Shown in pieces: positions 6,582-14,260 of a stretch of 30,039 bases of DNA. The DNA lies in contig CAYTTS010000007.1 of the NCBI GenBank assembly GCA_964440875.1, positions 1 through 30,039 on the forward strand, given 5' to 3'. How positions within the stretch are numbered: position 1 is the first letter of the stretch; each line of letters starts with the position of its first letter. Position numbers and translations under genes: made by a program. The notes beneath the pieces were generated by a model that saw only the letters and a program-made list of their open reading frames with translations, ran no database searches and was not told the DNA's origin. The DNA is from JAAZDN01 sp964440875. Lineage in GTDB: Bacteria; Bacillota_I; Bacilli_A; Erysipelotrichales; Erysipelotrichaceae.

Positions 6582-8201
6582 TTAAATAAACTTATTAAAG
6601 TACTTCCAGTAAAGCGCTGTTGCACCAGCGTTATCATTTTTACCATCAGTATCATTCTCTATACCGCCATCTTCACCTGATCCTGGTTTTTCTGTTTCTT
6701 CGACTTTTTCAATATATTTAATAACATCAACATTAATAATCTTACTAATATCACTTAGTTTTTTACCATCAGTTGTTGAGTTAATAATTGTCTTACCAAT
6801 TAACGATGGATCATCTGTCATTAATTCTTCACTCTTAGCAATCTTAGCTTCAAATCCACGATTATACGCCTCAATCATTTTAACGAATTCATCAAAGTCT
6901 GTACCTTTATATTCTGAAAGGGTTATTACTTCACCTGGTTTTGGATCTGGTTCTGTAACTGGTGGTTCTGGCTCCGTTACAGGTGGTTCTGGATCTACAG
7001 TAACTCCTGCTCCTAATACTTCCCAGAAGACATATCCTTCAGATGAGTCGAAAGTATCAAAACTTCTATCTGCCCAAATTTGATTTACTGAATATGTTCC
7101 TGTTTTATTTGCGTAAGATGGGTCGACTATATATGTTCTTCCATTAGTATATCCGTTTAAGACAACCATATGAGTTCCTGAATTTATTCCATACTTACCT
7201 GATTGTACTGCCGCTAAGACTACGTTTCCGCGCTGTAGAGCGGACGATACTGCTCCGGCTGATGTTAATCCATTATATCCCATTCCATAGTGGCTAAGGG
7301 CAGCGTTAACACCCTTTCCTCCAACTCCTGGAACATTTGTGACATTAAATAATCCTGCCCCGTATAAATAGTCTCCTACTGTATCTGGCTCGATCGTTTT
7401 ATTATATCCTGATAGTGCGATAGCGATTGATGTTGGCACACAACCTGAAGCTGTGAATGTATATTTACCATACTTTTTATATGCCCATCTTGCTGTTGAT
7501 CCGCCTGGACCAAATTTAACATTATATTCTTTTAATTTTCTCTTTGTTTTAACTGATGTATCAACAACAGGCTTTTTAGGTGGAGCTACTGGTGGAGGTG
7601 GTGGTGTATATGTTCCTGTTAGTATTACTGAGTCAACAGGCTCTTTTACTACCTCTTCATTAGTTATTGTATCGATTAGTTCTCCATCTTCATAGAAATA
7701 CTCATTAGTAATTTCTTTTTTGCCTTTTTCTCCACGGGAGTAGACAACTGTTTTACCCTTTTCAACTTTAGCACTAGTTAACTTCTTCTCTTCAAAGTCT
7801 AAGTCTTCAACTTCTAAATCATCATCAAAAGTTTTTACCTTATGATTAAATTTACTAGTTATCTCTTTGCCTAAGTCATCTCCATAGACAATGTCGCCAT
7901 CCATTATTTCATATACGACTTTTTTATCTTGGACAATCCACGAGTGTTTACTTTTGTTTATATCGACTATTTTTTCTTCTGAGTAGCTAACTAAAAATAA
8001 CTCCTCTTCGACATCTTGAATATCCCAATAAATAAAGTCATCTTCATAACTCTCTTTTTTAACATAGTCAATTAAGTCTGTCGCACGTTCAAAGGATATC
8101 GTGCTTGAATAATCCTTATCTTTACTTAAAGTGTAATAAGTAAAAATTGATCCAAAAGCAAGTGTAATTAGTAAAATAATTGCTATAATCTTTTTTTTCA
8201 T
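6582..8201 (-). CDS. Membrane-anchored C39-like cysteine peptidase with Pro-rich linkers
   Basis: 539 residues from ATG 8201, chosen because GGGAG lies 6 nt upstream and MKKKIIAIILLITLAFGSIFTYY then forms a signal anchor; an ATG four codons earlier is part of that site. Residues 30-195 are an acidic extracellular region. A Pro linker (TPPPPPVAPPKKP) leads to a C39-like/papain-fold domain of about 150 residues with the expected triad: Cys254 in SGCVPTSIA, His344 in GTHMVVL, Asp360 in IVDPSY. Then comes a tandem EPPVTEP linker and a C-terminal 110-residue region with a Gly/Asp/Asn-rich patch. Such proteins are usually exported peptidases or amidases acting at the cell wall or on secreted peptides; no ABC exporter is adjacent, so a bacteriocin-processing role is not supported. 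It is transcribed alone. Confidence 0.85.
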   Translation of the reverse strand: MKKKIIAIILLITLAFGSIFTYYTLSKDKDYSSTISFERATDLIDYVKKESYEDDFIYWDIQDVEEELFLVSYSEEKIVDINKSKHSWIVQDKKVVYEIMDGDIVYGDDLGKEITSKFNHKVKTFDDDLEVEDLDFEEKKLTSAKVEKGKTVVYSRGEKGKKEITNEYFYEDGELIDTITNEEVVKEPVDSVILTGTYTPPPPPVAPPKKPVVDTSVKTKRKLKEYNVKFGPGGSTARWAYKKYGKYTFTASGCVPTSIAIALSGYNKTIEPDTVGDYLYGAGLFNVTNVPGVGGKGVNAALSHYGMGYNGLTSAGAVSSALQRGNVVLAAVQSGKYGINSGTHMVVLNGYTNGRTYIVDPSYANKTGTYSVNQIWADRSFDTFDSSEGYVFWEVLGAGVTVDPEPPVTEPEPPVTEPDPKPGEVITLSEYKGTDFDEFVKMIEAYNRGFEAKIAKSEELMTDDPSLIGKTIINSTTDGKKLSDISKIINVDVIKYIEKVEETEKPGSGEDGGIENDTDGKNDNAGATALYWKYFNKFI

Positions 8202-8376
8202 ATTATCTCCCATATTCTTAGATTTCTCATATGCCTTAAAGTTAATATATATACAATATCATTTCACTATTTATATTCAAGGTTTTTTGAATAAATTCTT
8301 ATGGATTTCATATCAATAATTTCTTAAAAAAGTTATTCTTGAAGAAGATTGATATAATATACTTGAGGTGAGACTA

Positions 8377-8970
8377 ATGAGTAATATTGAGAATAATAAG
8401 AACTTAGAAAATATAATAAAAGAGATCAAAGAAGCCAATCCTAAATATACCAATATGGGGTGGGAGCCAATCTTACAGGTCTATGCTGAAAGTAGAATAA
8501 TAATAATTGGCCAAGCTCCAGGTATTAAAACACAAGAGGCAAAAAATGTCTTTTTAGATGAGAGTGGAAAAAGACTAAGAGAGTGGTTAGATGTCTCAGA
8601 GGATACCTTTTATAATTCAAAAATGATTTCTGTTTTACCGATGGACTTTTATTTCCCGGGAAAAGGTAAGTCAGGAGATCTACCACCTAATAAAGATGTC
8701 GCCAAAATATGGCATCCAAGAATACTAGCTTGTATGGAAAATGTTGAAATAACAATTCTATTAGGAGCATACTCTAATAAAGTCTATCTAGGTGATAAAA
8801 TGAAATCTAACTTAACAAATACTGTTAAATCATTTAGAGAGTACTTACCAGAATATCTGCCACTAATCCATCCATCACCAAGAAACCAAATTTGGATATC
8901 AAAAAATCCTTGGTTTAAGGCTGACTTACTTCCAGAAGTACAAAACATAATTAAAAGTATTCTTTCCTAA
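8377..8970 (+). CDS. Uracil-DNA glycosylase superfamily protein (COG1573-like)
   Basis: 197 residues from ATG 8377, with GAGG 8 nt upstream; a GTG three codons earlier is inside the ribosome binding site. The UDG-fold motifs are visible: IIIIGQAPGIKTQ (motif 1, the water-activating loop) and PLIHPSPRNQIW (motif 2, the DNA-intercalating loop). The middle block FYNSKMISVLPMDFYFPGKGKSGDLPP is typical of the small Firmicute proteins annotated as uracil-DNA glycosylase family. They are presumed to excise uracil or a related base, but activity is unproven for this branch. There are no clustered cysteines, so it is not the Fe-S family 4/5 type. A TATAAT lies at 8353-8358. It stands alone, upstream of the sulfur operon. 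Confidence 0.82.
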   Translation: MSNIENNKNLENIIKEIKEANPKYTNMGWEPILQVYAESRIIIIGQAPGIKTQEAKNVFLDESGKRLREWLDVSEDTFYNSKMISVLPMDFYFPGKGKSGDLPPNKDVAKIWHPRILACMENVEITILLGAYSNKVYLGDKMKSNLTNTVKSFREYLPEYLPLIHPSPRNQIWISKNPWFKADLLPEVQNIIKSILS

Positions 8971-8979
8971 GTATTAGAC

Positions 8980-9008
8980 TTGCTTTTATATACCCCTAGG
9001 GGTATGAT
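8980..9008 (+). promoter_or_regulatory. Sulfur-operon promoter with CsoR/CstR-type operator between -35 and -10
   Basis: TTGCTT (8980-8985) and TATGAT (9003-9008) are 17 nt apart. The perfect 16-bp palindrome ATACCCCTAGGGGTAT (8990-9005) fills the spacer and overlaps the -10. This is the known form of CsoR/CstR operators. The CstR-like gene is the last in the operon, so negative autoregulation is the natural reading. Confidence 0.85.
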
Positions 9009-9033
9009 TGTTTTATCGGAAAAGAGGTAGTTT

Positions 9034-9309
9034 ATGTTTTTATTTAAAAAGGTTCCATCAGTCGAATGGTCAGAAGTGGATAAAAAAGATTTTATTATTG
9101 ATGTTAGAAGTAAAGAAGAATTCAAAATGAATAATGTAAGAGGAGTTAAAAATGTACCCCTAGATACAATCGCAAATTTCAATACTGATAAGAAGGTATA
9201 TGTAATGTGCCATAGTGGGGCTAGAAGTAAATCAGCAGTAGATGCTTTAAGAAAAAGAAATATTGATGCATATAGTATTAATGGAGGTATCATGGCATAT
9301 GAAAAATAA
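9034..9309 (+). CDS. Single-domain rhodanese (sulfurtransferase)
   Basis: A 91-residue one-domain rhodanese. FIIDVRSKEEF is the domain's entry motif, GVKNVPL follows, and the active-site loop CHSGARS (C59-S65) holds the catalytic Cys that carries a persulfide; the GARS loop is normal for active single-domain enzymes. It moves sulfane sulfur between thiols in the cytoplasm. It is the first gene after the CstR-type operator and overlaps the next gene by 11 nt, so it almost surely works with the CoA-disulfide/persulfide reductase. An AGAGGTAG site precedes the ATG. Confidence 0.93.
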   Translation: MFLFKKVPSVEWSEVDKKDFIIDVRSKEEFKMNNVRGVKNVPLDTIANFNTDKKVYVMCHSGARSKSAVDALRKRNIDAYSINGGIMAYEK

Positions 9310-10948
9310 AACAATCGTAGTTGTCGGTGGTGTTGCCGGTGGAATGAGCTTTGCAACAAGATACCGTCGCTTAAATGAAGATGCTAAAATTATTGTCATT
9401 GATAAGGGACCATACGTTTCTTTTGCAAACTGTGGACTACCATATTATGTATCAAATGAGATTACAGATAGATCAGACTTAATCGTTACCTCAAAAGAAG
9501 AGTTAACAACAAAGTTTAACTTAGATGTTAGAGTAAATAGTGAAGTAGTAAAAATTAATAAAGAAGATAAGACTGTTGAAGTTTTAAGTGATAATGAAAC
9601 TTATACATTGAACTATGATGAATTAGTACTATCACTTGGTGCCAAACCAATCTTTATTGATATCGAAAATATTGAAAACAAAAATGGAGTATTCACTCTA
9701 AGAAATATTCCTGATGTAGATAAGATTATGAATTTTATTGATAATAACAATCCAAAAAGTGCTGTTGTTATTGGTGCTGGATTTATCGGCCTTGAAATGG
9801 TTGAAAGTTTAAAGAACCGTGGACTAAAAGTATCGGTTGTTGAAAAATCACCACAAGTACTAGCACCATTAGATGAAGAGATGGCTAAGTTTGCTGAAAA
9901 TGAGCTAATAAGAAATGAAGTAGACGTACACTTAAATACAAGTGTTACTAAATTTGAAGATGATTTCGCAATCTTAGAAGATGGTACAAAAGTTGCTGCT
10001 GATATTGTTATCATGTCGGTTGGAGTACTACCAGATACAAAAGTTGTTGAAGAAGCAAATATTGACTTAGGCTTTAGAGGCGGTATTAAAGTTAATGATA
10101 AGTTTCAAACATCAGATAAAAACATCCACGCTGTTGGTGATGCCATCATCGTTAAAAACATCGTAAGTAAAGATGATGCTTTAATACCACTAGCAAGTCC
10201 TGCAAATAGACAAGGTAGACAGTTAGCTGATATATTAAGTGGTTTAAACAAGGTACATAAAGGATCTTTAGGTACATCTATCTTAAGACTATTTGATTTA
10301 ACATTTGCAAGTACAGGATTAAATCAAAGACAATTAGGTGAAAGAGCTAATAAAGCAATCCATCTAAATGCCAATGATCATGCCGGCTACTTCCCAAATG
10401 CTACCCCTATTTACTTAAAAGTAATTTATGATCCAAGTACACATGAAATATTAGGAGCACAAGCATTCGGTAAAAAAGGTGTTGATAAACGAATTGACGT
10501 TTTAGCAACGGCAATTAAGGCAAACTATAGTGTTACTGACCTACAAGAGTTAGAATTAACATATGCCCCACCTTATGGATCAGCCAAAGATATTGTTAAT
10601 ATGGCAGGCTATGTTGCTGAGAATCAAATCTTAAACTTAAGTGAATCAATTCAATACTATGAGTTAGAAGAATATAAAAAAAATGGAGCAATCGTCGTTG
10701 ATGTTAGAGGAGATTTGGCTCGAGCTAAAGGCTACATAAAAGATTCTATCCATATTCCGCTAAATGATTTAAGAGATAATTTAGATAAGTTGGATAAGAG
10801 TAAAACAATTATTCTCTCTTGCCAAACATCAGTAACTAGCTATAATGCAGAAAGAATTCTACGTTCACTAGGTTATGATACAAGAAACTTAGATGGCGCA
10901 TTCTCTTATTACAGTGTCGTAAGACCTGATGATGTGGTTATACTATAA
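9299..10948 (+). CDS. CoA-disulfide (CoA-persulfide) reductase with C-terminal rhodanese domain
   Basis: 549 residues from ATG 9299; the longer frame to 9263 lies inside the rhodanese gene, whereas GGAGG at 9283-9287 points to 9299. The N-terminal flavin reductase half has the FAD motif VVVGGVAGGMSFATRYRR, the single redox Cys45 in SFANCGLPYY (CoADR signature), the NAD(P)H motif VVIGAGFIGLEM and the FAD-closing VGDAI. Residues about 455-549 are a rhodanese domain (VVDVRGDLARAKGYI) with Cys508 in LSCQTSVTSY. Homologues reduce CoA disulfide or CoA persulfide with NAD(P)H, releasing sulfide. The stop overlaps the next start by one base (TAATG). Together with the operator this makes persulfide reduction more likely than simple CoA-disulfide reduction. 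Confidence 0.93.
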   Translation: MKNKTIVVVGGVAGGMSFATRYRRLNEDAKIIVIDKGPYVSFANCGLPYYVSNEITDRSDLIVTSKEELTTKFNLDVRVNSEVVKINKEDKTVEVLSDNETYTLNYDELVLSLGAKPIFIDIENIENKNGVFTLRNIPDVDKIMNFIDNNNPKSAVVIGAGFIGLEMVESLKNRGLKVSVVEKSPQVLAPLDEEMAKFAENELIRNEVDVHLNTSVTKFEDDFAILEDGTKVAADIVIMSVGVLPDTKVVEEANIDLGFRGGIKVNDKFQTSDKNIHAVGDAIIVKNIVSKDDALIPLASPANRQGRQLADILSGLNKVHKGSLGTSILRLFDLTFASTGLNQRQLGERANKAIHLNANDHAGYFPNATPIYLKVIYDPSTHEILGAQAFGKKGVDKRIDVLATAIKANYSVTDLQELELTYAPPYGSAKDIVNMAGYVAENQILNLSESIQYYELEEYKKNGAIVVDVRGDLARAKGYIKDSIHIPLNDLRDNLDKLDKSKTIILSCQTSVTSYNAERILRSLGYDTRNLDGAFSYYSVVRPDDVVIL

Positions 10949-11202
10949 TGAAATGTAATAAGGATATTATGAACCGTGTTAAAAGATTACAAGGTCAAAT
11001 TAATGGAATCTTAAACATGATGGAAGAAGAAAGAGATTGCTCAGATATACTTACACAACTAAGTGCTGTAAGATCAAGTGTTGACCGAGTTATCTCACTA
11101 ACAGCAACAGAAAATCTATTAGCTGTTATTGAAGAAAACAATGAGAATGTCAATCTTGATAATATTGAAGACGCAGTTAAATTATTAGTTAAAATTAAAT
11201 AG
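10948..11202 (+). CDS. CsoR-family repressor, CstR-like but with one sensing cysteine
   Basis: 84 residues, all-helical DUF156/CsoR fold: NRVKRLQGQINGILNMMEEERDCSDILTQ is split here into helix 1 and the start of helix 2, with Cys31. Copper sensors have His and Cys 25 and 29 residues after this Cys; here those positions are Asn56 and Val60, so no Cu(I) site. The stretch SLTATENLLAVI aligns with the ENL block of the persulfide sensor CstR, whose second cysteine (Cys60) is replaced by Val. The only other cysteine is Cys3. The gene is the last of the rhodanese-CoADR operon (1-nt overlap), under a CstR-type operator, so persulfide sensing is likely, but the classical Cys31-Cys60' link cannot form. 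Confidence 0.88.
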   Translation: MKCNKDIMNRVKRLQGQINGILNMMEEERDCSDILTQLSAVRSSVDRVISLTATENLLAVIEENNENVNLDNIEDAVKLLVKIK

Positions 11203-11203
11203 T

Positions 11204-11232
11204 AAAAAATCCTCATAATTTGAGGATTTTTT
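11204..11232. terminator. Bidirectional terminator between the sulfur operon and the P1B-4 ATPase gene
   Basis: A 12-bp stem (11204-11215 with 11221-11232) around TAATT, with A- and T-runs on its two sides. It overlaps the minus-strand stop codon (11231-11233) of the converging ATPase gene. Confidence 0.9.
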
Positions 11233-13114
11233 AATCTAATTTTTTCAGTAATCTTAAACCACTAAGTATAACAATAATCGTACTACCTTCATGGATAACA
11301 ACAGCCTTCGATAAATCTACTGCTCCCATGATATTAACAACTATTAAGAATAATACAGTTGCCATAGCAAATACTATATTCTGAATAACAACTCTTCTTA
11401 GTTTTTTTGATAAACGATGCGTATAAGTAATCTTTTCTAAATCATTAATCATTAAGACTGCATCAGCAGACTCAATTGCAATATCAGTTCCACTACCCAT
11501 TGCAAATCCAATATCACTAGTTACTAGTGCCGGTGCATCATTAACACCATCACCAACCATTGAGACTATTCCATATTCACTTTGTAAGTCTTTCATAATA
11601 ACTGATTTTTCTTCTGGAAGTACATTTGCATATACTTGATCAACACCAAGATTTCTACCGATTGCTTCACCAGTTAACTTTGCATCACCTGTCAGCATAA
11701 ATGTTTTAACAGCATTTTCATTAAAGTATTCTAATGCTTTTTTAGAAGATTCTTTTGGTATATCCAATACTGAGATAATACATTCTAAGACATTATTAAC
11801 CATAAAGAAGATAACAGTCTTTCCTTCATTTTCAAAGTCATCTCTAATACGTTCACTACTCTCATCAATGTTTTCAAATACCGATGGTTTAGCAATCATA
11901 TAAGTATCACCATCTAAAGTAGCACTCAAGCCTGTTCCAACATGATTACTAACTTCAATATCAATTAATTGTCCACTATGGAAATGTTCAATAATTGCCG
12001 TTGCAAGTGGATGATTTGATCCATGTTCCATTGAATAGATAATATTAGTATATTTATCGATTAGATTTGAATGTTCTCCTAAAAATAATACATCAGTAAC
12101 CTGTGGTTTACCTTTTGTTAATGTACCTGTTTTATCAAAAGCAATTGCCTTAATATCTGAGAAGTTTGATAAGTAAGATCCACCTTTAAATAAAATACCT
12201 TGTTTAGCTAAATTTGAGATAGCGGATAGTGTTGCTGGTATATCCGTTGCAGCCAGAGCACATGGTGAAACCCCAATTAAGAAAACCATTGTACGATAGA
12301 ATGAAACATCATGTCCCCAATCTAGTAAATACATTCCCATTAAGTAGAATAGCGGTCCACATATTAGTGCAATTGTTACATATATAGGTTCTAACCTTTT
12401 AATGAATGCTGCTGTTTTTGAAATATTAGTCTGAGCCTGGCTGACCATTTCAATTATTTTGGAAAATACCGTCTCACTACTATCTTTAGTAACTTCCATT
12501 GTGAAGACACCTTCTTGATTCATCGTTCCACCAAAGACATTACTACCATCAAATACTTCTACAGGAATACTCTCCCCTGTTATTGCTGATTGATCAACTG
12601 ATGAGTTTCCTTCAATTACAAGTCCATCTGTTGGTACTTGATCGCCATTTAATACTCTTAAGATATCCCCAACTTTTAAACTTGATACATCAACGATCTC
12701 TAGATCATTATTAGCAGTTACTCTTCTTGCTAATGTTGGATTCATTTTTAATAAGCTAGTAATTTCTTTTTTACTCTTACCTTCTACATATTCTTCTAAT
12801 AAGTTTGCTCCCGCAAAGATAATCATTAAAAGTGCAGCTTCACCATATTCTCTAATAACAATTGCACCAAGTGATCCTATTGTCATTAATAGGTGTATAT
12901 TAGGACTAAATCTTTTATTTTCGATTGAATCGTTAAACGTATCCAGAAAACCTTCTATAATCATTTCATAACCACTTAAGATTAATGAAATTACCAGAAG
13001 GATATTTGATTTTAAACTTAAGCCTAAAATGTAAAAAACAATACCACTAAAAAATAGTATAACTGGTAGTACTCCACTAAATAAATTTAGCTCTATTTTC
13101 TTTTTGTTTTCCAT
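11231..13114 (-). CDS. P1B-4-type metal-efflux ATPase (CoaT/PfeT/ZosA-like)
   Basis: 627 residues. P-type ATPase core: TGES (179-182), phosphorylated Asp327 in FDKTGTLTKGKP, MLTGD and GDGVNDAPAL. Subgroup markers are GVSPCALAAT (SPC at 283-285, not CPC) and HEGSTIIVILSGLRLL from H608; SPC plus HEG(G/S)T defines subgroup P1B-4. It has no N-terminal heavy-metal domain, as usual for the group. Members export Fe2+, Co2+ or Zn2+ across the membrane; in Firmicutes (PfeT, FrvA, PmtA) the main role is Fe2+ efflux, which also guards against peroxide. The metal cannot be read here. The AGGAGG site and its own promoter lie just upstream, with repeated GGCTAA half-sites beyond that. It follows the thiol peroxidase operon, which suits an iron/oxidant role. 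Confidence 0.92.
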   Translation of the reverse strand: MENKKKIELNLFSGVLPVILFFSGIVFYILGLSLKSNILLVISLILSGYEMIIEGFLDTFNDSIENKRFSPNIHLLMTIGSLGAIVIREYGEAALLMIIFAGANLLEEYVEGKSKKEITSLLKMNPTLARRVTANNDLEIVDVSSLKVGDILRVLNGDQVPTDGLVIEGNSSVDQSAITGESIPVEVFDGSNVFGGTMNQEGVFTMEVTKDSSETVFSKIIEMVSQAQTNISKTAAFIKRLEPIYVTIALICGPLFYLMGMYLLDWGHDVSFYRTMVFLIGVSPCALAATDIPATLSAISNLAKQGILFKGGSYLSNFSDIKAIAFDKTGTLTKGKPQVTDVLFLGEHSNLIDKYTNIIYSMEHGSNHPLATAIIEHFHSGQLIDIEVSNHVGTGLSATLDGDTYMIAKPSVFENIDESSERIRDDFENEGKTVIFFMVNNVLECIISVLDIPKESSKKALEYFNENAVKTFMLTGDAKLTGEAIGRNLGVDQVYANVLPEEKSVIMKDLQSEYGIVSMVGDGVNDAPALVTSDIGFAMGSGTDIAIESADAVLMINDLEKITYTHRLSKKLRRVVIQNIVFAMATVLFLIVVNIMGAVDLSKAVVIHEGSTIIVILSGLRLLKKLD

Positions 13115-13137
13115 ACTTATCCTCCTTTAATGATTAA

Positions 13138-13166
13138 ATTATAGCACTATATATAGGGTGAGTAAA
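13138..13166 (-). promoter_or_regulatory. Promoter of the P1B-4 ATPase gene
   Basis: On the minus strand TTTACT (13166-13161), 17-nt spacer, TATAAT (13143-13138). The leader before the AGGAGG site is very short. Confidence 0.75.
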
Positions 13167-13254
13167 GTTAGTTGGGGCTAATCTTTCACAATAGTGACAG
13201 TCAAATAACCTTGTTAGCATAGGCTAATTGGCGAGATGATTACCTGTGGCTAAC
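13167..13254 (-). promoter_or_regulatory. Cluster of three TTAG-CTAA repeats upstream of the ATPase promoter
   Basis: On the + strand GTTAG-TTGGGG-CTAAT (13167-13182), GTTAG-CATAGG-CTAAT (13213-13228) and a partial copy ending GGCTAAC (13248-13254). The first copy abuts the -35 box. These look like protein-binding sites; the regulator is unknown. The half-site GGCTAA recalls the core of DtxR/IdeR boxes, but spacing differs. Confidence 0.5.
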
Positions 13255-13269
13255 TATTTTTCACAAAGT

Positions 13270-13304
13270 AAAAACACTCAGATCAAATTGATTTGAGTGT
13301 TTAT
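13270..13304 (-). terminator. tpx terminator
   Basis: AAACACTCA (13272-13280) pairs with TGAGTGTTT (13294-13302), with an inner ATCAA/TTGAT stem; T-run on the minus strand. Confidence 0.85.
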
Positions 13305-13310
13305 TGTTTT

Positions 13311-13802
13311 CTAAACTAATTCTTTGGTAAATTCAAGAACAGCTTCATAGTTTGGCTCATCAGTTACTTCTGATAAAACTTCTTTATAGACTACTTTTCC
13401 GTCTTTATCTACTAAGAAGATTGATCTAGCTAGAACACCAACTTCTGGAATGTGTAGACCATATGCTTTAGCAAAGCTTAGAGCTGTATCACTTAACATA
13501 TCTACTTCAAGACCTGCCGTTGCACACCAGTTATCTAATTGTTCAACAGTATTGTTAGAAACATTTAAGATTTTAACTCCTTCGAATTTATTTGCATCCG
13601 CAAAAAATCTTCTCGTTTGTGTATCACATACACTAGTATTAATATCAGGGAAAACACTTAATAGTACAAGATCACCTTTATAATCTTCTAAAGTAACCTT
13701 TTCATTATTTAAGTTTACCATTTCAAAGTCAGGTGCAAGTGTACCTACTTCAACACTATCAACAATTGTCCCAAAATCTTCACCACGTTTAAATATCTTC
13801 AT
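13311..13802 (-). CDS. tpx: Thiol peroxidase (atypical 2-Cys peroxiredoxin)
   Basis: 163 residues from ATG 13802, which has AGGAGG upstream; the frame is open to 13844 but that would run into the upstream gene. Motifs: LAPDFEMVNL, peroxidatic Cys in DINTSVCDTQTR, and the resolving Cys about 34 residues later in NWCATAGL, the Tpx spacing. It reduces H2O2 and alkyl hydroperoxides with thioredoxin in the cytoplasm. It begins 13 nt after the DsrE-like gene, so both form an operon. No mutation of key residues is seen. Confidence 0.95.
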   Translation of the reverse strand: MKIFKRGEDFGTIVDSVEVGTLAPDFEMVNLNNEKVTLEDYKGDLVLLSVFPDINTSVCDTQTRRFFADANKFEGVKILNVSNNTVEQLDNWCATAGLEVDMLSDTALSFAKAYGLHIPEVGVLARSIFLVDKDGKVVYKEVLSEVTDEPNYEAVLEFTKELV

Positions 13803-13815
13803 ACTTAGTCCTCCT

Positions 13816-14139
13816 CTACGGTTTAATATAGGCAAAACCTTCATTTTGCTTATAGACTAATTCTAATACTCCAACAGCTACTACATTAACTTTATCAATT
13901 AAGTTCTCACTATTAATATTTAAACTATTTAATGAGTTTTGACAAACACTAACTGTTACACCCTGCGAAATCAATTCGCTTAGCTTATCTTCACTAACAC
14001 TAAGCTTAGCCGCATTACTATTTAATAGTAAATGTATAACTACATTATCTTTTGCTTTAATAATATTTTTTATATTATTATAGGCGTTAATAAAGCGTTC
14101 TTGATCGCTGACATGAAGTATTACTTTTAAGTCTTGCAT
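13816..14139 (-). CDS. DsrE-like small protein
   Basis: 107 residues, soluble. The beta-alpha pattern LKVILHVSDQERF...AYNNIKNII...NVVIHLLLNSNAAK...ISQGVTVSVCQNSL...VAVGVLELVYKQNEGFAYIKP fits the DsrE/DsrF-like (YchN) fold, including the conserved Cys in SVCQNSL, which in sulfur-relay members carries a persulfide. The family also includes members with no known sulfur role, so only a sulfur-handling role is suggested. It precedes tpx in a two-gene operon; pairing with a thiol peroxidase hints at redox or reactive-sulfur defence. A TGTTATAAT extended -10 lies upstream (TATAAT at 14165-14160). Confidence 0.82.
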   Translation of the reverse strand: MQDLKVILHVSDQERFINAYNNIKNIIKAKDNVVIHLLLNSNAAKLSVSEDKLSELISQGVTVSVCQNSLNSLNINSENLIDKVNVVAVGVLELVYKQNEGFAYIKP

Positions 14140-14159
14140 ATATCCACCTCTATATAATT

Positions 14160-14165
14160 ATTATA
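14160..14165 (-). promoter_or_regulatory. -10 box of the DsrE-like/tpx operon
   Basis: TATAAT on the minus strand with an upstream TGT (extended -10 form), about 20 nt before the gene. No clear -35. Confidence 0.5.
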
Positions 14166-14260
14166 ACACTTCAACATTTTAAGAAAAATTATGTGCTTTA
14201 TAAGATCTAGTTCTCTTTAGTAAAAAGATAGACTATGATACAATTAGGCAGGAGGTAATT

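Noticed and set aside
6582..8201. Bacteriocin-processing C39 peptidase
   Set aside because: No ABC transporter domains are fused and no precursor peptide or exporter gene is near; the layout is that of a secreted, membrane-anchored protein.
9263..9298. Longer N-terminus for the CoADR-rhodanese protein
   Set aside because: The extra residues are a shifted reading of the rhodanese gene. The FAD motif begins right after ATG 9299, and GGAGG at 9283-9287 fits that start.
9613..10014. Long minus-strand open frame inside the CoADR-rhodanese gene
   Set aside because: Shadow of the real gene: low-complexity Ser/Ile-rich translation, no ribosome binding site, no family resemblance. The same goes for antisense frames in mgtA, copA, tpx and the GH3 genes.
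13167..13254. A structured leader RNA or riboswitch upstream of the P1B-4 ATPase gene
   Set aside because: A good promoter (13138-13166) lies between this region and the gene, so it would not be in the leader. It matches no metal riboswitch I know.
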